From: Aulosira sp. FACHB-615
GTDB taxonomy: Bacteria; Cyanobacteriota; Cyanobacteriia; Cyanobacteriales; Nostocaceae
Direction of reading: 5' to 3'
Assembly: GCF_014698045.1 (NCBI RefSeq)
Contig: NZ_JACJSE010000009.1
Span: 62,001 to 126,000, forward strand
DNA: 64,000 nucleotides
Below are positions 16,402 to 25,451 of this stretch, piece by piece. How positions within the stretch are numbered: the first letter of the stretch is position 1; every line of letters starts with the position of its first letter. The notes beneath the pieces were generated by a model. It was not told the origin of the DNA, did not search any database, and saw only the letters and a list, made by a program, of their open reading frames with translations. Position numbers and translations under genes: made by a program.

Positions 16402-18271
16402 TAAAAATATATTGGTGGAGTGTTTTGCGGGTGACGGCTAAATTGCAGGTTAAGGCAATTTGCTCTTTTTCTAATAAACCCAAAATCCGCTCTTGGTTGT
16501 CTCTAGCTACCACTGGTAACTGATGCAAACCACGCAAAGCCATTCGATCTAAAGCTTCAGATAAAGGTTCATCCCGCCAAGCATAGAGAATTTCCGTGGT
16601 GCAAATATCCATGAGAGTTTGATTGGATAATTCACCAGTATTTTCTGTGGCAGAGTTTTGGTAATTTTGCCAGCGAGTCAGAGCGCGATTAATATCTTCT
16701 AAAGAAATAATCCCGACTAATTGCTGGGCTTCATTAATTACTAAAGCACTGCGTGTGCGATCGCGGGTCATTTCCATCGCGGCTTCTAACAATCCTAAAG
16801 TTGCAGGTAATTTTTTTGGACAGGAAAGTACAGCATCTTCCACTAAAATTTCCTGCACAATTTCTGCTTGCTCATCTTTTAAATCGGCTAAACCAAATTG
16901 TTGCAGCTTTGAGTTAGAGTTAACATTTGGTTTAATTTGATCTATCAACCACACACTTAAACCCACCGCCGCCATTAACGGTAAAACAATGCGGTAATCA
17001 CGAGTTAATTCAAACAGCATAATAATCGCAGTTAATGGCGCTCTCACACTAGCCGCCAACACAGCCGCCATCCCCACCATTGCATAAGCTGGGGGTGCAG
17101 CCATGTATGCGTCAATTCCTGGGACAATGAGACATAGAATTTTCGCATAAGCCGAGCCAAAGGAAGCGCCTAAAAACATGGCTGGGGCAAATAAACCACC
17201 CACAAAACCACTCCCCGCACTAATGGCTGTCATGAATAATTTCACTACCAGCAAAGCCAGCAACAGATTTAAGGAAAATTCCACATCTTGCAGCATGGCT
17301 TGGACAGTGCCATAACCAATGCCTAAAATTTGGGGAAATTGCAAAGCCACTAGGCCTAAAATTACCCCGCCGATAATTGGGTGAATTGATTTGGGGATAC
17401 GTTGAAAAAATTCCAAGCCAGGAATTGTGCCAGCAAAGCAGGCTTTAGCTAACCGAATTAACTCGGTATAAGACAAAGAAATTAAACTCGCGCCCAAACC
17501 CAAGCCGAGGTACAAAGGTAATTCAAACGGGCTACGGACTTGGTATGCAGGTAAAGTAAAGGCAGGTTGCGCCCCTAAGCCAATTTGGGCAATTAACGCC
17601 GCCACAACCGCCGCGAGTAACACCACACTCACCGCCGAAGTGGCAAAAGATGTCGCCCCCATAACTACTTCTAAGGCAAAAAATACCCCAGCGATCGGTG
17701 CATTAAATCCGGCGGCTAAACCTGCTGCTGCACCAGCACTTAACAACAAACGCTGACGTTCTTGGGAGACTTGAAGAATCAGAGACAACAACATCCCAAA
17801 GTTAGCGCCAATTTCCACACTCGGCCCTTCTGGCCCCAAAGAAGCCCCACTTCCCAAAGAAACAGATGCGGCAATCATTTTGGTGACAGGCCTCAAGGGA
17901 CGCTGAACTGCTGTGCCTTGGGAGGCGGCGATTAAAGTTGACAAACTAGGGCCAAAATCTTGGGTGTGCCAGCGCATTAATCCGACAACTAATCCACCCA
18001 GAATGGGGACACAGGCTAAAGTCCAGCCACCCCAAGCACCAATGACACTCATCAAGTCTTCTAGCATCAGATGGTGAATTAGCTCAATTAAATAGTGGAA
18101 GGTCACTACACCCATGCCAGTACCACCACCAATTAATATGGCTAAAAACAGCACAACTGTTTCCGGTGTGGGTTGAAAACGGTTTAGGAGATGTGTTAAG
18201 CGGTGAGAAGGTGTAGGAAATGCAGGTTGTTCCGTTACCTTCCTGACGTTGGTGGGAGGCAAGAGAGTCAT
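16373..18271 (-). CDS. ClC-type chloride channel/antiporter with C-terminal CBS pair
   Basis: A 632-residue membrane protein with about ten helices and a cytoplasmic CBS pair. The ClC selectivity segments are visible: GSGASLGPEGPSVEIGANFG with the gating Glu (GPEGP), and GSGFVGGLFAPAMFLGASFG (GxFxP). The usual first GSGIP motif is replaced by GPSLSTLI. CBS repeats cover roughly residues 480-620 (VEDAVLSCPKKLPATLGLLEAAMEM; LMDICTTEILYAWRDEPLSEALDRM), which in the family bind adenine nucleotides. With the gating Glu kept, it could be a Cl-/H+ exchanger or a channel. It is monocistronic. Confidence 0.94.
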   Translation of the reverse strand: MTLLPPTNVRKVTEQPAFPTPSHRLTHLLNRFQPTPETVVLFLAILIGGGTGMGVVTFHYLIELIHHLMLEDLMSVIGAWGGWTLACVPILGGLVVGLMRWHTQDFGPSLSTLIAASQGTAVQRPLRPVTKMIAASVSLGSGASLGPEGPSVEIGANFGMLLSLILQVSQERQRLLLSAGAAAGLAAGFNAPIAGVFFALEVVMGATSFATSAVSVVLLAAVVAALIAQIGLGAQPAFTLPAYQVRSPFELPLYLGLGLGASLISLSYTELIRLAKACFAGTIPGLEFFQRIPKSIHPIIGGVILGLVALQFPQILGIGYGTVQAMLQDVEFSLNLLLALLVVKLFMTAISAGSGFVGGLFAPAMFLGASFGSAYAKILCLIVPGIDAYMAAPPAYAMVGMAAVLAASVRAPLTAIIMLFELTRDYRIVLPLMAAVGLSVWLIDQIKPNVNSNSKLQQFGLADLKDEQAEIVQEILVEDAVLSCPKKLPATLGLLEAAMEMTRDRTRSALVINEAQQLVGIISLEDINRALTRWQNYQNSATENTGELSNQTLMDICTTEILYAWRDEPLSEALDRMALRGLHQLPVVARDNQERILGLLEKEQIALTCNLAVTRKTLHQYIFSQKSMVNDQ

Positions 18272-18870
18272 TGAACGGTAGGGGTAAATGTAAGAAAAAA
18301 TTTAAATAGTTATCTGTTATTTCTCATTGTGAGCCATTATTTATCAACCAGACAAGTAAGTGAGATGAGGTGGATTTATGCAGGAGAATTCAGAAATCAG
18401 GAGCCAGAATTCAGTATGTAGACGGCAGTAGCAGCTTAAGCGTGACTATTTCGCGTTTTAACAAATGCTGTGGCAAAACTCCAATTCAATAATTTTACGT
18501 AATTAAAACTCTCTCCCTTTGCGGGTAGAGTATTCTGAATTCTGAATTCTGTTTTCTGACTCCTTTTTATAAAGCTTTGATTAAAAAAATATATTGGGTG
18601 AAGTTTTCTAGGAGAACAGTCAGATGAGAGAAAATTAATATTCAACGGTCAGCGATCGCTGGTATGGTACAAATTAGCAGTTTCGCAATTTTCTGCCGAT
18701 AAAATACATTATTAAGGTATTGAGTAGATTTACCATAAGTGAGCAGCAAACAGCAGTCATCCTCACTCAAATCTAGCTATACTCGTGTTGCGACCATTGA
18801 GTTATCCCTAGTAGAACACTTAAAGGATGATTGACTGTGCCGATTTTCGATTTGAGATTGCCGATTTTAG
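18272..18870. other. Intergenic region with CAGAATTCA-type short repeats
   Basis: The region holds ATTCAGAAATCAGGAGCCAGAATTCAG-type and ATTCTGAATTCTGAATTCTG-type heptamer repeats (about 18390-18420 and 18531-18562), which are inverted relative to each other. A 31-codon GTG frame at 18739-18834 has no ribosome-binding site and is not called. Confidence 0.5.
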
Positions 18871-19068
18871 ATGTTTTTGGTTCATCTGTCGTCACTAGCA
18901 GGCAGAATGTATCCAAAATCTTCAACTTCTGCACCCCGTGTTCAGAGTCAATCCCAAATCACTGGCTTCAGTCCGTCATACTCGACTAGTAAGGCTACTG
19001 TGCGTTACTCACAAATTCAATATACCTATCTTTATCGAGCAAGTAGATGGACTAGGCGGACAAGGTAA
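18871..19068 (+). CDS. Possible small protein (65 or 53 aa), coupled to the next gene
   Basis: The frame ends in TAA directly joined to the ATG of the following gene (TAAATG), which suggests translational coupling. The product is basic and rich in Ser, Tyr and Arg, ending LYRASRWTRRTR. The start could be ATG 18871 or ATG 18907 (MYPKSSTSAPRVQ); the latter has AGGCAG close upstream. I recognise no family. Tight junction and clean frame support it; no homology could be tested. Confidence 0.4.
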   Translation: MFLVHLSSLAGRMYPKSSTSAPRVQSQSQITGFSPSYSTSKATVRYSQIQYTYLYRASRWTRRTR

Positions 19069-19449
19069 ATGAACACACCCATATTTGATAATCATTATGT
19101 TACTTGCCCAATTTGCCAAAGAAATGCTAGACCCAAACCAATCAAGGCTTACATAGGTTTATTTACCTGTCCCTATTGCCAGGAAAGATTAGTTGTCTGT
19201 CGTAGTGGTCATTATGTCCGCGATCCTTTTACTTTTAAGCATATACTTTTAGCTTCGGCATTGCGTCGCCAAAGTAGCCCCTTGGCAAGAATTATTCGGG
19301 ATTTTCTGCCGCTAAGACGACCTTTGCTTACTCTAGCACTTGGCGGTGCAGTTTTATTCAGCGCGATCGCCATTATGCAGCAAAACACCAACCATGATGA
19401 GTTGGCATTGCCGAAAAACGAAAGGCTTCAAGAAAGGAAGTTGGATTAG
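19069..19449 (+). CDS. Zinc-ribbon membrane-anchored small protein
   Basis: A 126-residue protein. The N-terminus has two CxxC knuckles (CPICQ at 18-22, CPYCQ at 35-39) forming a zinc ribbon, with a further cysteine in VVCRSGHYVRDPF. A single hydrophobic segment near the C-terminus (LLTLALGGAVLFSAIAIM) anchors it. The tail NERLQERKLD is charged. No function is known to me. The ATG directly follows the stop of a possible small upstream gene. Confidence 0.7.
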   Translation: MNTPIFDNHYVTCPICQRNARPKPIKAYIGLFTCPYCQERLVVCRSGHYVRDPFTFKHILLASALRRQSSPLARIIRDFLPLRRPLLTLALGGAVLFSAIAIMQQNTNHDELALPKNERLQERKLD

Positions 19450-19495
19450 GAATGCCAATTAGGCTCTAAGTTTAATTACTCACCTGATCAACAAG

Positions 19496-19524
19496 ATACC
19501 CCACGGCTTTAAGCCGTGGGGTAT
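19496..19524. repeat. Perfect 29-bp palindrome (IS200/IS605-like end hairpin)
   Basis: ATACCCCACGGCTT-T-AAGCCGTGGGGTAT is a perfect inverted repeat with one central base. Hairpins of this exact CCCCACGGCTT/AAGCCGTGGGG type mark ends of IS200/IS605-family elements and their non-coding derivatives. No transposase is nearby. No T-run follows, so it is a poor terminator, although it lies just past the zinc-ribbon gene. Confidence 0.75.
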
Positions 19525-19566
19525 ATAAATCACTTAATTTGGACAATCAAGTAATATTGCTAGATA

Positions 19567-19680
19567 TCATGATTGAGTTAAACCATCATATCTATTCGGG
19601 TCTTTTTTCTCTTTTTTTTTCTGAGGATCTTTTTTTTGTTTTTTGACTTCTCTATTACCTTTTTTTTGCTTCGACATCAT
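19567..19680 (-). CDS. Very small lysine-rich protein (37 aa) downstream of apcA paralogue
   Basis: A 37-codon frame starting MMSKQKKGNREVKKQKKDP and ending DPNRYDGLTQS. Twelve of the residues are lysine. AGAGGA lies 6 bases upstream of the first ATG, a good ribosome-binding site. The gene is 46 bp downstream of the apcA paralogue on the same strand, so it is likely co-transcribed. The conserved-looking non-lysine tail (PNRYDGLTQ) argues against a chance A-rich frame. Function is unknown; a nucleic-acid or phycobilisome-interacting peptide is only a guess. Confidence 0.55.
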   Translation of the reverse strand: MMSKQKKGNREVKKQKKDPQKKKEKKDPNRYDGLTQS

Positions 19681-19726
19681 CAATTTCCTCTGTAGTGTTA
19701 ACTCAAGTAACAGTTGCAACTATCAA

Positions 19727-20212
19727 CTACTGAAGACTAGCGATGAGGTAGTCAAAGTACCCACTGACTTCTTGAGAATCTTCTACTGACATCATCGAGA
19801 TAGTGGTATTCTTCATTCCACGAATACCTTCTACTACCGCTTCAATGGGAGTACCCAGAGACCGATACATTTCACGAGCGCCTATCACCCCAACCTCTTG
19901 GATAGGTGTGCTATCACCAGCAATGATACTGTAAGTGATCAACCGCAGGTAATAATCCATATCCCGCAGGCAAGTAGCAGTCATTTCTTGACCGTAAGCG
20001 TTACCGCCAGGTGAGACAATATCTGGACGTTTTTGAAACAGTTGATTTCCAGCTTGCTTAACTATGCGATCGCGATTTGCCGTTAAATCTTGAATCACCC
20101 GTAGACGGCGCTCACCACTCTTGATAAAGCTTTTAATAGACGCTAGTTCTCCGGGGTTAAGATAGCGAACTTCTGCATCTGCATTGAGAATTGACTTGAC
20201 GATCAGGCTCAT
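19727..20212 (-). CDS. apcA: Allophycocyanin alpha-type subunit paralogue (orphan ApcA)
   Basis: A 161-residue phycobiliprotein. It has the ApcA-like globin core with DIVSPGGNAYGQEMTATC, the chromophore Cys at 81, CLRDMDYYLRLITYSIIAGD and REMYRSLGTPIEAVVEGI. The match is much closer to ApcA than to ApcD or ApcB by inspection. It stands alone: no apcB, apcC or apcE is adjacent. N. and C-terminal parts are diverged (GMKNTTISMMSVEDSQEV). Heterocystous cyanobacteria carry a second apcA (apcA2 of Anabaena); this is probably that gene. AAAGGAG lies 8 bases before the ATG. Confidence 0.93.
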   Translation of the reverse strand: MSLIVKSILNADAEVRYLNPGELASIKSFIKSGERRLRVIQDLTANRDRIVKQAGNQLFQKRPDIVSPGGNAYGQEMTATCLRDMDYYLRLITYSIIAGDSTPIQEVGVIGAREMYRSLGTPIEAVVEGIRGMKNTTISMMSVEDSQEVSGYFDYLIASLQ

Positions 20213-20262
20213 GAAGAGACTCCTTTAAAAAATTCAGAAAAACCGACTTTTTCGTTTGCCTA

Positions 20263-20363
20263 ATACCAATTTGAAAAAAGAATGCAACAAATGGATGACT
20301 CAAAAGCTTACCGATCAACCCTTACCCAATCCAAAATCTAAAATCTAAAATCCAAAATGGTAT
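20263..20363. mobile_element. Small inverted-repeat element family E (ATACCAATTT ends), 101-bp copy
   Basis: Ends ATACCAATTTGAA and TCCAAAATGGTAT are inverted repeats. The interior has GATGACTCAAAAGCTTACCG and ATCAACCCTTACCCAATCC, shared with the copy at 39482-39632. It contains the tandem AAAATCT that in the other copy is split by a 50-bp insert. It lies upstream of the apcA paralogue. Confidence 0.85.
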
Positions 20364-20371
20364 CAGTTCAA

Positions 20372-20510
20372 TAGACCTCTTGCATGAATCCTTTGGTGTT
20401 GCCAACCATATTATTTAAAAGCTCACGCCTTCGCCCTTGGCGTTCCCGAAGGGTAGGCGCAAAGAAAAATGCAAATAAATAACTCTTCAACTATTTGTGT
20501 AAGAGGTCTA
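20372..20510. mobile_element. Small inverted-repeat element family F (TAGACCTCTTGCA ends)
   Basis: Ends TAGACCTCTTGCA and TGTGTAAGAGGTCTA form a terminal inverted repeat around about 110 bp. A palindromic small repeat (CGCCTTCGCCCTTGGCG, GAAGGGTAGGCG) is nested at about 20425-20462. The element follows family E by only 8 bp. The remaining AT-rich sequence to 20995 has no gene. Confidence 0.75.
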
Positions 20511-20995
20511 ATAATTCACCGAAATCATGGAAAAAATTTGCAGAGCTTAAATTCTGAATATGAATTAGTCAATTAAGTAATTTTGCCTCTTTAATTTGAA
20601 TGACAATTATATTTATTGTCTTCAATTTGTCTCGACATTTATTTGTATTACTTTAGACATATTTTGGTTGCCACAATTTAGGTTTCGCAGTCTTTTATCA
20701 TAAAAATTGATACCTAAAAATGTATCTAATGAGGCTTGTATACCAAAATATTCTAGCTTTTTACGAAGAATATTGTCTACAAAAATCGGGTGTAATCCTC
20801 TTAATGTGATTGCTGATTTTTATCACTATACTATGTAGGCTATGTTTCAGCCTACCCGTTTAGTATAGCAGTTATGTTTTACTTTTTACAGATTAGATTT
20901 CTTGGTATTAATTAGGTAGGCAAGTGAAAAATAAAATTAGTTTTTTTGTATAAAAAACATCCAGTAATGAGGCTATTTTTTATTTAGACAAATCT

Positions 20996-21034
20996 GTAGC
21001 AAGAAATACTATTTTTTCTAAAGTAGGCTATAGT
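20996..21034 (+). promoter_or_regulatory. Candidate NtcA-activated promoter of the fasciclin gene
   Basis: GTA-N8-TAC at 20996-21009 matches the NtcA consensus. TATAGT (TAN3T type) follows at 21029-21034, 19 bases later, giving a start near 21041 and a leader of about 26 bases. Geometry is close to class II NtcA promoters (site centred near -40), although the spacing is slightly short. Such 6-base matches occur by chance, so this needs testing. Confidence 0.4.
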
Positions 21035-21066
21035 GATGAGTAGATTACACAAACTAGGTAAAAACC

Positions 21067-21468
21067 TTGGCTGACATAATTGACACCGCCGTTCAGGCTG
21101 GTTCTTTCAATACCCTAGTTGCAGCAATCAAAGCTGCCAATTTGGTAGATACTCTCAAAGGTGCTGGGCCATTTACTGTTTTTGCACCTACTGATGAAGC
21201 ATTTGCTAAACTACCAGAAGGCACAGTAGATAAATTACTTAAAGACATTCCAAAACTTACGAAAATTCTGACTTACCATGTCGTTTCCGGCAAGGTACTT
21301 TCAGGTGAAGTAGTTAAGCTGAAATCAGCTACTACAATTGAAGGTTCTGATGTGAAAATTGATGCTTCTCATGGTGTCAAAGTCAATGATGCCACTGTTG
21401 CCACAGCAGATGTTGATGCTGATAATGGTGTCATTCACATTATTGATACTGTATTGCTTCCTGCCTAA
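21067..21468 (+). CDS. Fasciclin (FAS1) domain protein
   Basis: A 133-residue single FAS1 domain: the H1 box GPFTVFAPTDEAFAKLP, then YH and KVLSGEVVKL, and the H2 box DNGVIHIIDTVLLPA. Members are adhesion-like or periplasmic proteins, but this one lacks a signal peptide, as do many short cyanobacterial homologues. Translation must start at TTG 21067 (MADIIDTAVQAGSF): the only nearby ATG (21036) is out of frame. A weak AGG precedes it. A putative NtcA site lies upstream. Confidence 0.93.
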   Translation: MADIIDTAVQAGSFNTLVAAIKAANLVDTLKGAGPFTVFAPTDEAFAKLPEGTVDKLLKDIPKLTKILTYHVVSGKVLSGEVVKLKSATTIEGSDVKIDASHGVKVNDATVATADVDADNGVIHIIDTVLLPA

Positions 21469-21730
21469 GTAAATGCTTAGATAGTAATGCTGAATGTGAG
21501 GGGTAGTGACTATTTATTGATGTCACTACCCCTCATAATTTGAGATGTATTTTATGTAGAGTTTTTATACATCATTATATTGTCAGCATGAGTCAGGCAT
21601 TGAATATTAGGAACTGTGAAGAAGTAGAATGAAGCAGAAGTCAGAATTCAGAATTCAGGAGTCAGAATCAATTAATGGCGGGTCTGAATCACCCACTAGT
21701 TGAAAACCGTTAAATCTCCTATTTAGAATA

Positions 21731-21807
21731 GTAGGTTGGGTGTAGCGATAGTGTCACCCAACAAAGTATGCGTGAATGTTGGGTTCTGTTCCTCCACCCA
21801 ATCTACA
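21731..21807. repeat. Hairpin repeat (GTAGGTTGGGTG / CACCCAATCTAC)
   Basis: GTAGGTTGGGTG at the left and CACCCAATCTAC at the right are inverted, with inner GTCACCCAACA and TGTTGGGTTC also pairing. This GTTGGGT-type hairpin is a common dispersed repeat. Short AGAATTCAG heptamers precede it (21638-21665). Confidence 0.65.
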
Positions 21808-21844
21808 CCAGTCTAAGTTGTTACCTTAACTGAACTGTATTGCC

Positions 21845-23464
21845 TTATAAACGAGGAGTTTCTTTTGTCACTAATTTCCAACCTTCAGCTTGATCAATGA
21901 TTTTCATGGATTCTAACTGGAGGTTATTTAGTGCGGCAGCATTGAGTAAAAAGTAGGGTTTGCTACTGTATTGCCAATAATATTGCAGTTCGTCAGCCTT
22001 AGCTGGAATAATAGTGCGATCGCTGTAAAAATCTAAAGACGAACGATGGTGAGGAAAAGATGTATAAATCTTTTTGACAGCAGGATTCACACGGGCTATC
22101 ATCGTCGCCACTGGTTTAACTGGATAAGCTTCGGATAATTCCCAAGCCCAATAGTTAGATTTCACTAATAAAAATAATGCAATATAACTTCCCCAAAATA
22201 AAATCTTTAAAAATTGCCCATCACCACGTTCTGCTAAAATTGCTGCCAAAATCATCGTGATTGCAACTGCGGCAAAAATCAGTTGTAAATCTGTTTTGGG
22301 CGGTATACCCCAACTAAAATACATACTACTCGCAGAAGCCAGAACCGCCAGTACAGACAATCCCACTACCCAACTGCGGGGATAAGATGACAATAAAGGT
22401 AAGTTTTCTGTCTCAGCTAATAGCGCCCCAAAGGCTAAAGCTAAAGCTGGGTATATTGGCAAGATATACCAAGGTAATTTGGTATCTAACAAAGAAATAC
22501 TAACCAAATAAAAGCCACACCATACCTGAATTAATTTCGCCCAACTCAGGTTGCGATTTTCCCAAACATAACGCCAAGTTTGGGGTACAAATAGTAACCA
22601 AGGCCATGTCCACTTCAAAAGCTCAATCATGTAATACCAAGGTACTTGATAACTATTGATGAGAAATGTATCAACTTGGCTACGAGATTGATTTTGTAAG
22701 CCTACTTTCACCACAGCATAACCATAGTGCGAGATTTGGGCAACATACCAACCTACAGTCGGCAAAATTCCGATTAAGATACCTGTCCAGAAATAGTAAC
22801 TTGTGAGCAATCTGGGGGTATCCCAAAATAAAAATATCATAGCGATCGCACCCAGAAAAATGCCGAAAAACCCTTGTGTGAGGCAAATCAAGCCAAAACT
22901 AATCCCCACGCCCAAGCAATAGCGTAAATCACGGCGCGATCGCAATACACACAGCATCATCACTAGCAAAAAGCAGACTAACACGCCATCACTCATTGCT
23001 AATCTGCCATAACGTACCACAGGCAGCATTGTCAGATAAATTAAAGCACTGTAAACCGCCGCCCAACGTTGACGAAAGATTTCTCGACCAATGCAGTAAA
23101 GCAAAGGCACAGACAAAGCTGTTAAAATTGCTCCGGGCAAACGTGTTGTCCACTCATTCACGCCGACAACAGCGTAAGTTCCCGCAATTAACCAATGGGC
23201 TAGAGGTGGCTTGTTATAGTAGGGTTCGCCGCCTAAAGTGGGATAAAGCCAACGTAGAGAACCTGCGGGTGCATTCCAAATTTCACGGGAAACTTGAGCG
23301 ATCGTTCCTTCATCCCAATCTCGCAACGGTAAGTTTCCCAGATTGATACTAAATAATAGCACTGCCGCCAACAGCAATACTAATATCCAAACCCAATCAA
23401 TCCATTTTTCCAGCGCCCGATGCTGCTTTTCTCGATGACCCCAAATAAAGCTTCCTTGTTGCAT
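21845..23464 (-). CDS. GT39-like (ArnT/PMT-type) membrane glycosyltransferase
   Basis: A 539-residue protein with about eleven membrane helices. The first periplasmic loop has the catalytic-type acidic pair RDWDEGTIAQVSREIW, and PYYNKPPLAHWLIAGTYAVVG follows, both typical of ArnT/GT39 enzymes that take sugars from polyprenyl-phosphate carriers. The acceptor is unknown (lipid, polysaccharide or protein). A soluble C-terminal domain follows residue 440. It is monocistronic and lies convergent to the fasciclin gene. Confidence 0.92.
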   Translation of the reverse strand: MQQGSFIWGHREKQHRALEKWIDWVWILVLLLAAVLLFSINLGNLPLRDWDEGTIAQVSREIWNAPAGSLRWLYPTLGGEPYYNKPPLAHWLIAGTYAVVGVNEWTTRLPGAILTALSVPLLYCIGREIFRQRWAAVYSALIYLTMLPVVRYGRLAMSDGVLVCFLLVMMLCVLRSRRDLRYCLGVGISFGLICLTQGFFGIFLGAIAMIFLFWDTPRLLTSYYFWTGILIGILPTVGWYVAQISHYGYAVVKVGLQNQSRSQVDTFLINSYQVPWYYMIELLKWTWPWLLFVPQTWRYVWENRNLSWAKLIQVWCGFYLVSISLLDTKLPWYILPIYPALALAFGALLAETENLPLLSSYPRSWVVGLSVLAVLASASSMYFSWGIPPKTDLQLIFAAVAITMILAAILAERGDGQFLKILFWGSYIALFLLVKSNYWAWELSEAYPVKPVATMIARVNPAVKKIYTSFPHHRSSLDFYSDRTIIPAKADELQYYWQYSSKPYFLLNAAALNNLQLESMKIIDQAEGWKLVTKETPRL

Positions 23465-23873
23465 ATTCTACGATCATCATTTTACTTGCTAGTTTGACTT
23501 TACTTAGTGCTGAGGAGTCAGTACGTTGCTTACTGAGTCAAGAAAAAGTACTCATTGACCTATGCAGCATTTCAATTTCACTGGAACTAGCGCCTTCATG
23601 CTAACGTGGATGGTTTTTCAACTCAGCACTCAGCACTTTCCACTCAGCACTTTGTATTGCATAGAGACCAAAGCGCATCTCTAATGTTGCACCCTGTTAC
23701 AACATTTGTCTTTACAATTACTAGATTCCCAGGTTAACTCAATTTTCTCTGATTAGCGATAAATTTTTTGAGCAACCCTACTATTTTTTTTCATTTTATT
23801 TAACACTCATTGATTGCTAAAAATGATACAACTGTTACCAACCAGGTGTGTATTATTTGTTGGGAAACAATCG
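23465..23873. other. Intergenic region with CTCAGCA repeats
   Basis: AACTCAGCACTCAGCACTTT and CCACTCAGCACTTT at about 23615-23650 are heptamer repeats of the CTCAGCA type also found at 57258. The rest is AT-rich and must hold divergent promoters. No gene is seen. Confidence 0.5.
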
Positions 23874-25451
23874 ATGAGTCTACCTTTTATACTAGATATA
23901 ACAATTGGATTAGTATTTATTTACTTAATATTAAGTTTATTGGCTTCAGAAATCCAGGAACTACTGACAACAGTATTACAATGGCGGGCTGTTCACTTAA
24001 AAAAATCAATTGAAATTCTGATTGCAGGTGATGTCAGCAAATCAGATGATGATAATGTTATTCAACTGGTAAACGACATATATAATCATCCGTTGCTGCA
24101 AAGTGTTAACCAAGAAGCTAAAGGATTTTTAACAACCTTACCACGGAAGTTTATTTGGTTATTATCCTCTATTCTGAATAAGATTTCTCTGCCAGGGGAA
24201 AAGAGAACTAAAAGTATTTTTGGGTATCTCAGAAATGGCAAAGACGAAGCAAGAAAGCAAAAACATAGTGCGCCTTCTTACATCCCGGCGGAAACCTTTG
24301 CGACAACCTTGATGGACACATTAGGCTTACCTAAGCTCGTCCAAAAGTTAACAGAATCAAGACTGATAAATTTTACACATCAGCAATTAGCAGAATTTGA
24401 AATTATCTTATCTCGGATAGAAGCGAGGATAGATCATACAGATGCTCATATTCAAGAGTTTTTAGCAAATACTCGTGATGAATTTAATCAAACTGTAGCA
24501 GAAAGTTTTAAACTCATTATTGCTGATTTCCAGAAAGATAAAATAGATTTATCTACAAGCCTGAGTCGTATGGCTAAAAGTGTAGATAGATATATCGGCT
24601 GTTTTGCTGCTGATATGCCAGAACATGAATTATTAAATAATGCTCTTGGGCGGTTAAAAGTTTTAAGAGCAGATACTTTTGATGATATTGAACAGACAAT
24701 TTGTTTAAAAGGATTACGCCCTGGGATTAACGAAGTTGTGCAGTTAATTAGTGTTGGTAGTGAAGTCCAGCAAGAGTTTATCAAGGAGTTTCAAGATCAA
24801 GATAGCGAAGCATACCAAACATTTCAATATCTCAGCCAAAGATTAGAACAGTTTAGTCAAAAACTACCGCCCTCTGTGGTGGGTAATATGGCGACATTAG
24901 CTAAACGCGCTCAACTGAAAGCCAAATCAACAGAGGATGGCGTTAATATATTACGCCGCGAAATTGAGCAAACCTTTAATAACTCAATGGAACGCGCCTC
25001 TGGTGTTTATAAGCGGAATGCCAAAGGTGTGGCGTTGCTAATTGGTTTTGCGATCGCTATTATTGCCAATGCAGATACATTCCATATTGTCAGCAGATTA
25101 TCGAAAGATACCGCAATTCGCACAGCAATTGTCAATAGTGCCGGTCAAATAGTCGAAACTAATAACGCTCAAGATTTAAAACAACTCAAAGAAGCAACCG
25201 ACCAAGTTTTGACAGATATTTCTCTCCCAATTGGCTGGAACCAAGTCAACCTCGACCAACAAATACCAAAAGCCACTAGAAATAATCAATTTACAATCGC
25301 CTTCATCCAACACTATTTAACAATGCTTGCTGGCTGGTTTGTCAGTGGAATTGCCATTTCAATGGGTGCGCCTTTTTGGTTCGACTTACTGAGTAAGGTT
25401 GTCAATGTGCGTAATTCCGGGAAAAAACCCGCAGTTCCTAATCGTGAATAA
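23874..25451 (+). CDS. Large membrane-anchored coiled-coil protein of unknown function
   Basis: A protein of about 525 residues from ATG 23874 (MSLPFILDITIGLVFIYLIL). The frame is open back to 23814, but the added residues are unlike a signal. It has one N-terminal membrane helix, a long helical cytoplasmic or periplasmic domain (EFEIILSRIEARIDHTDAHI, TLAKRAQLKAKSTEDGVNIL), and two C-terminal helices (GVALLIGFAIAIIANAD; YLTMLAGWFVSGIAISMGAPFWFDLL). The topology repeats the N-terminal anchor plus two late helices seen in unnamed cyanobacterial proteins. I recognise no catalytic motif. No operon partner. Confidence 0.8.
   Translation: MSLPFILDITIGLVFIYLILSLLASEIQELLTTVLQWRAVHLKKSIEILIAGDVSKSDDDNVIQLVNDIYNHPLLQSVNQEAKGFLTTLPRKFIWLLSSILNKISLPGEKRTKSIFGYLRNGKDEARKQKHSAPSYIPAETFATTLMDTLGLPKLVQKLTESRLINFTHQQLAEFEIILSRIEARIDHTDAHIQEFLANTRDEFNQTVAESFKLIIADFQKDKIDLSTSLSRMAKSVDRYIGCFAADMPEHELLNNALGRLKVLRADTFDDIEQTICLKGLRPGINEVVQLISVGSEVQQEFIKEFQDQDSEAYQTFQYLSQRLEQFSQKLPPSVVGNMATLAKRAQLKAKSTEDGVNILRREIEQTFNNSMERASGVYKRNAKGVALLIGFAIAIIANADTFHIVSRLSKDTAIRTAIVNSAGQIVETNNAQDLKQLKEATDQVLTDISLPIGWNQVNLDQQIPKATRNNQFTIAFIQHYLTMLAGWFVSGIAISMGAPFWFDLLSKVVNVRNSGKKPAVPNRE

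Noticed and set aside
18436..18645. 69-codon frame on the minus strand
   Set aside because: It crosses AATTCTG heptamer repeats and has no start-site support.
18739..18834. 31-codon GTG frame
   Set aside because: No ribosome-binding site, Ser-rich and unrecognised; not enough to call a gene.
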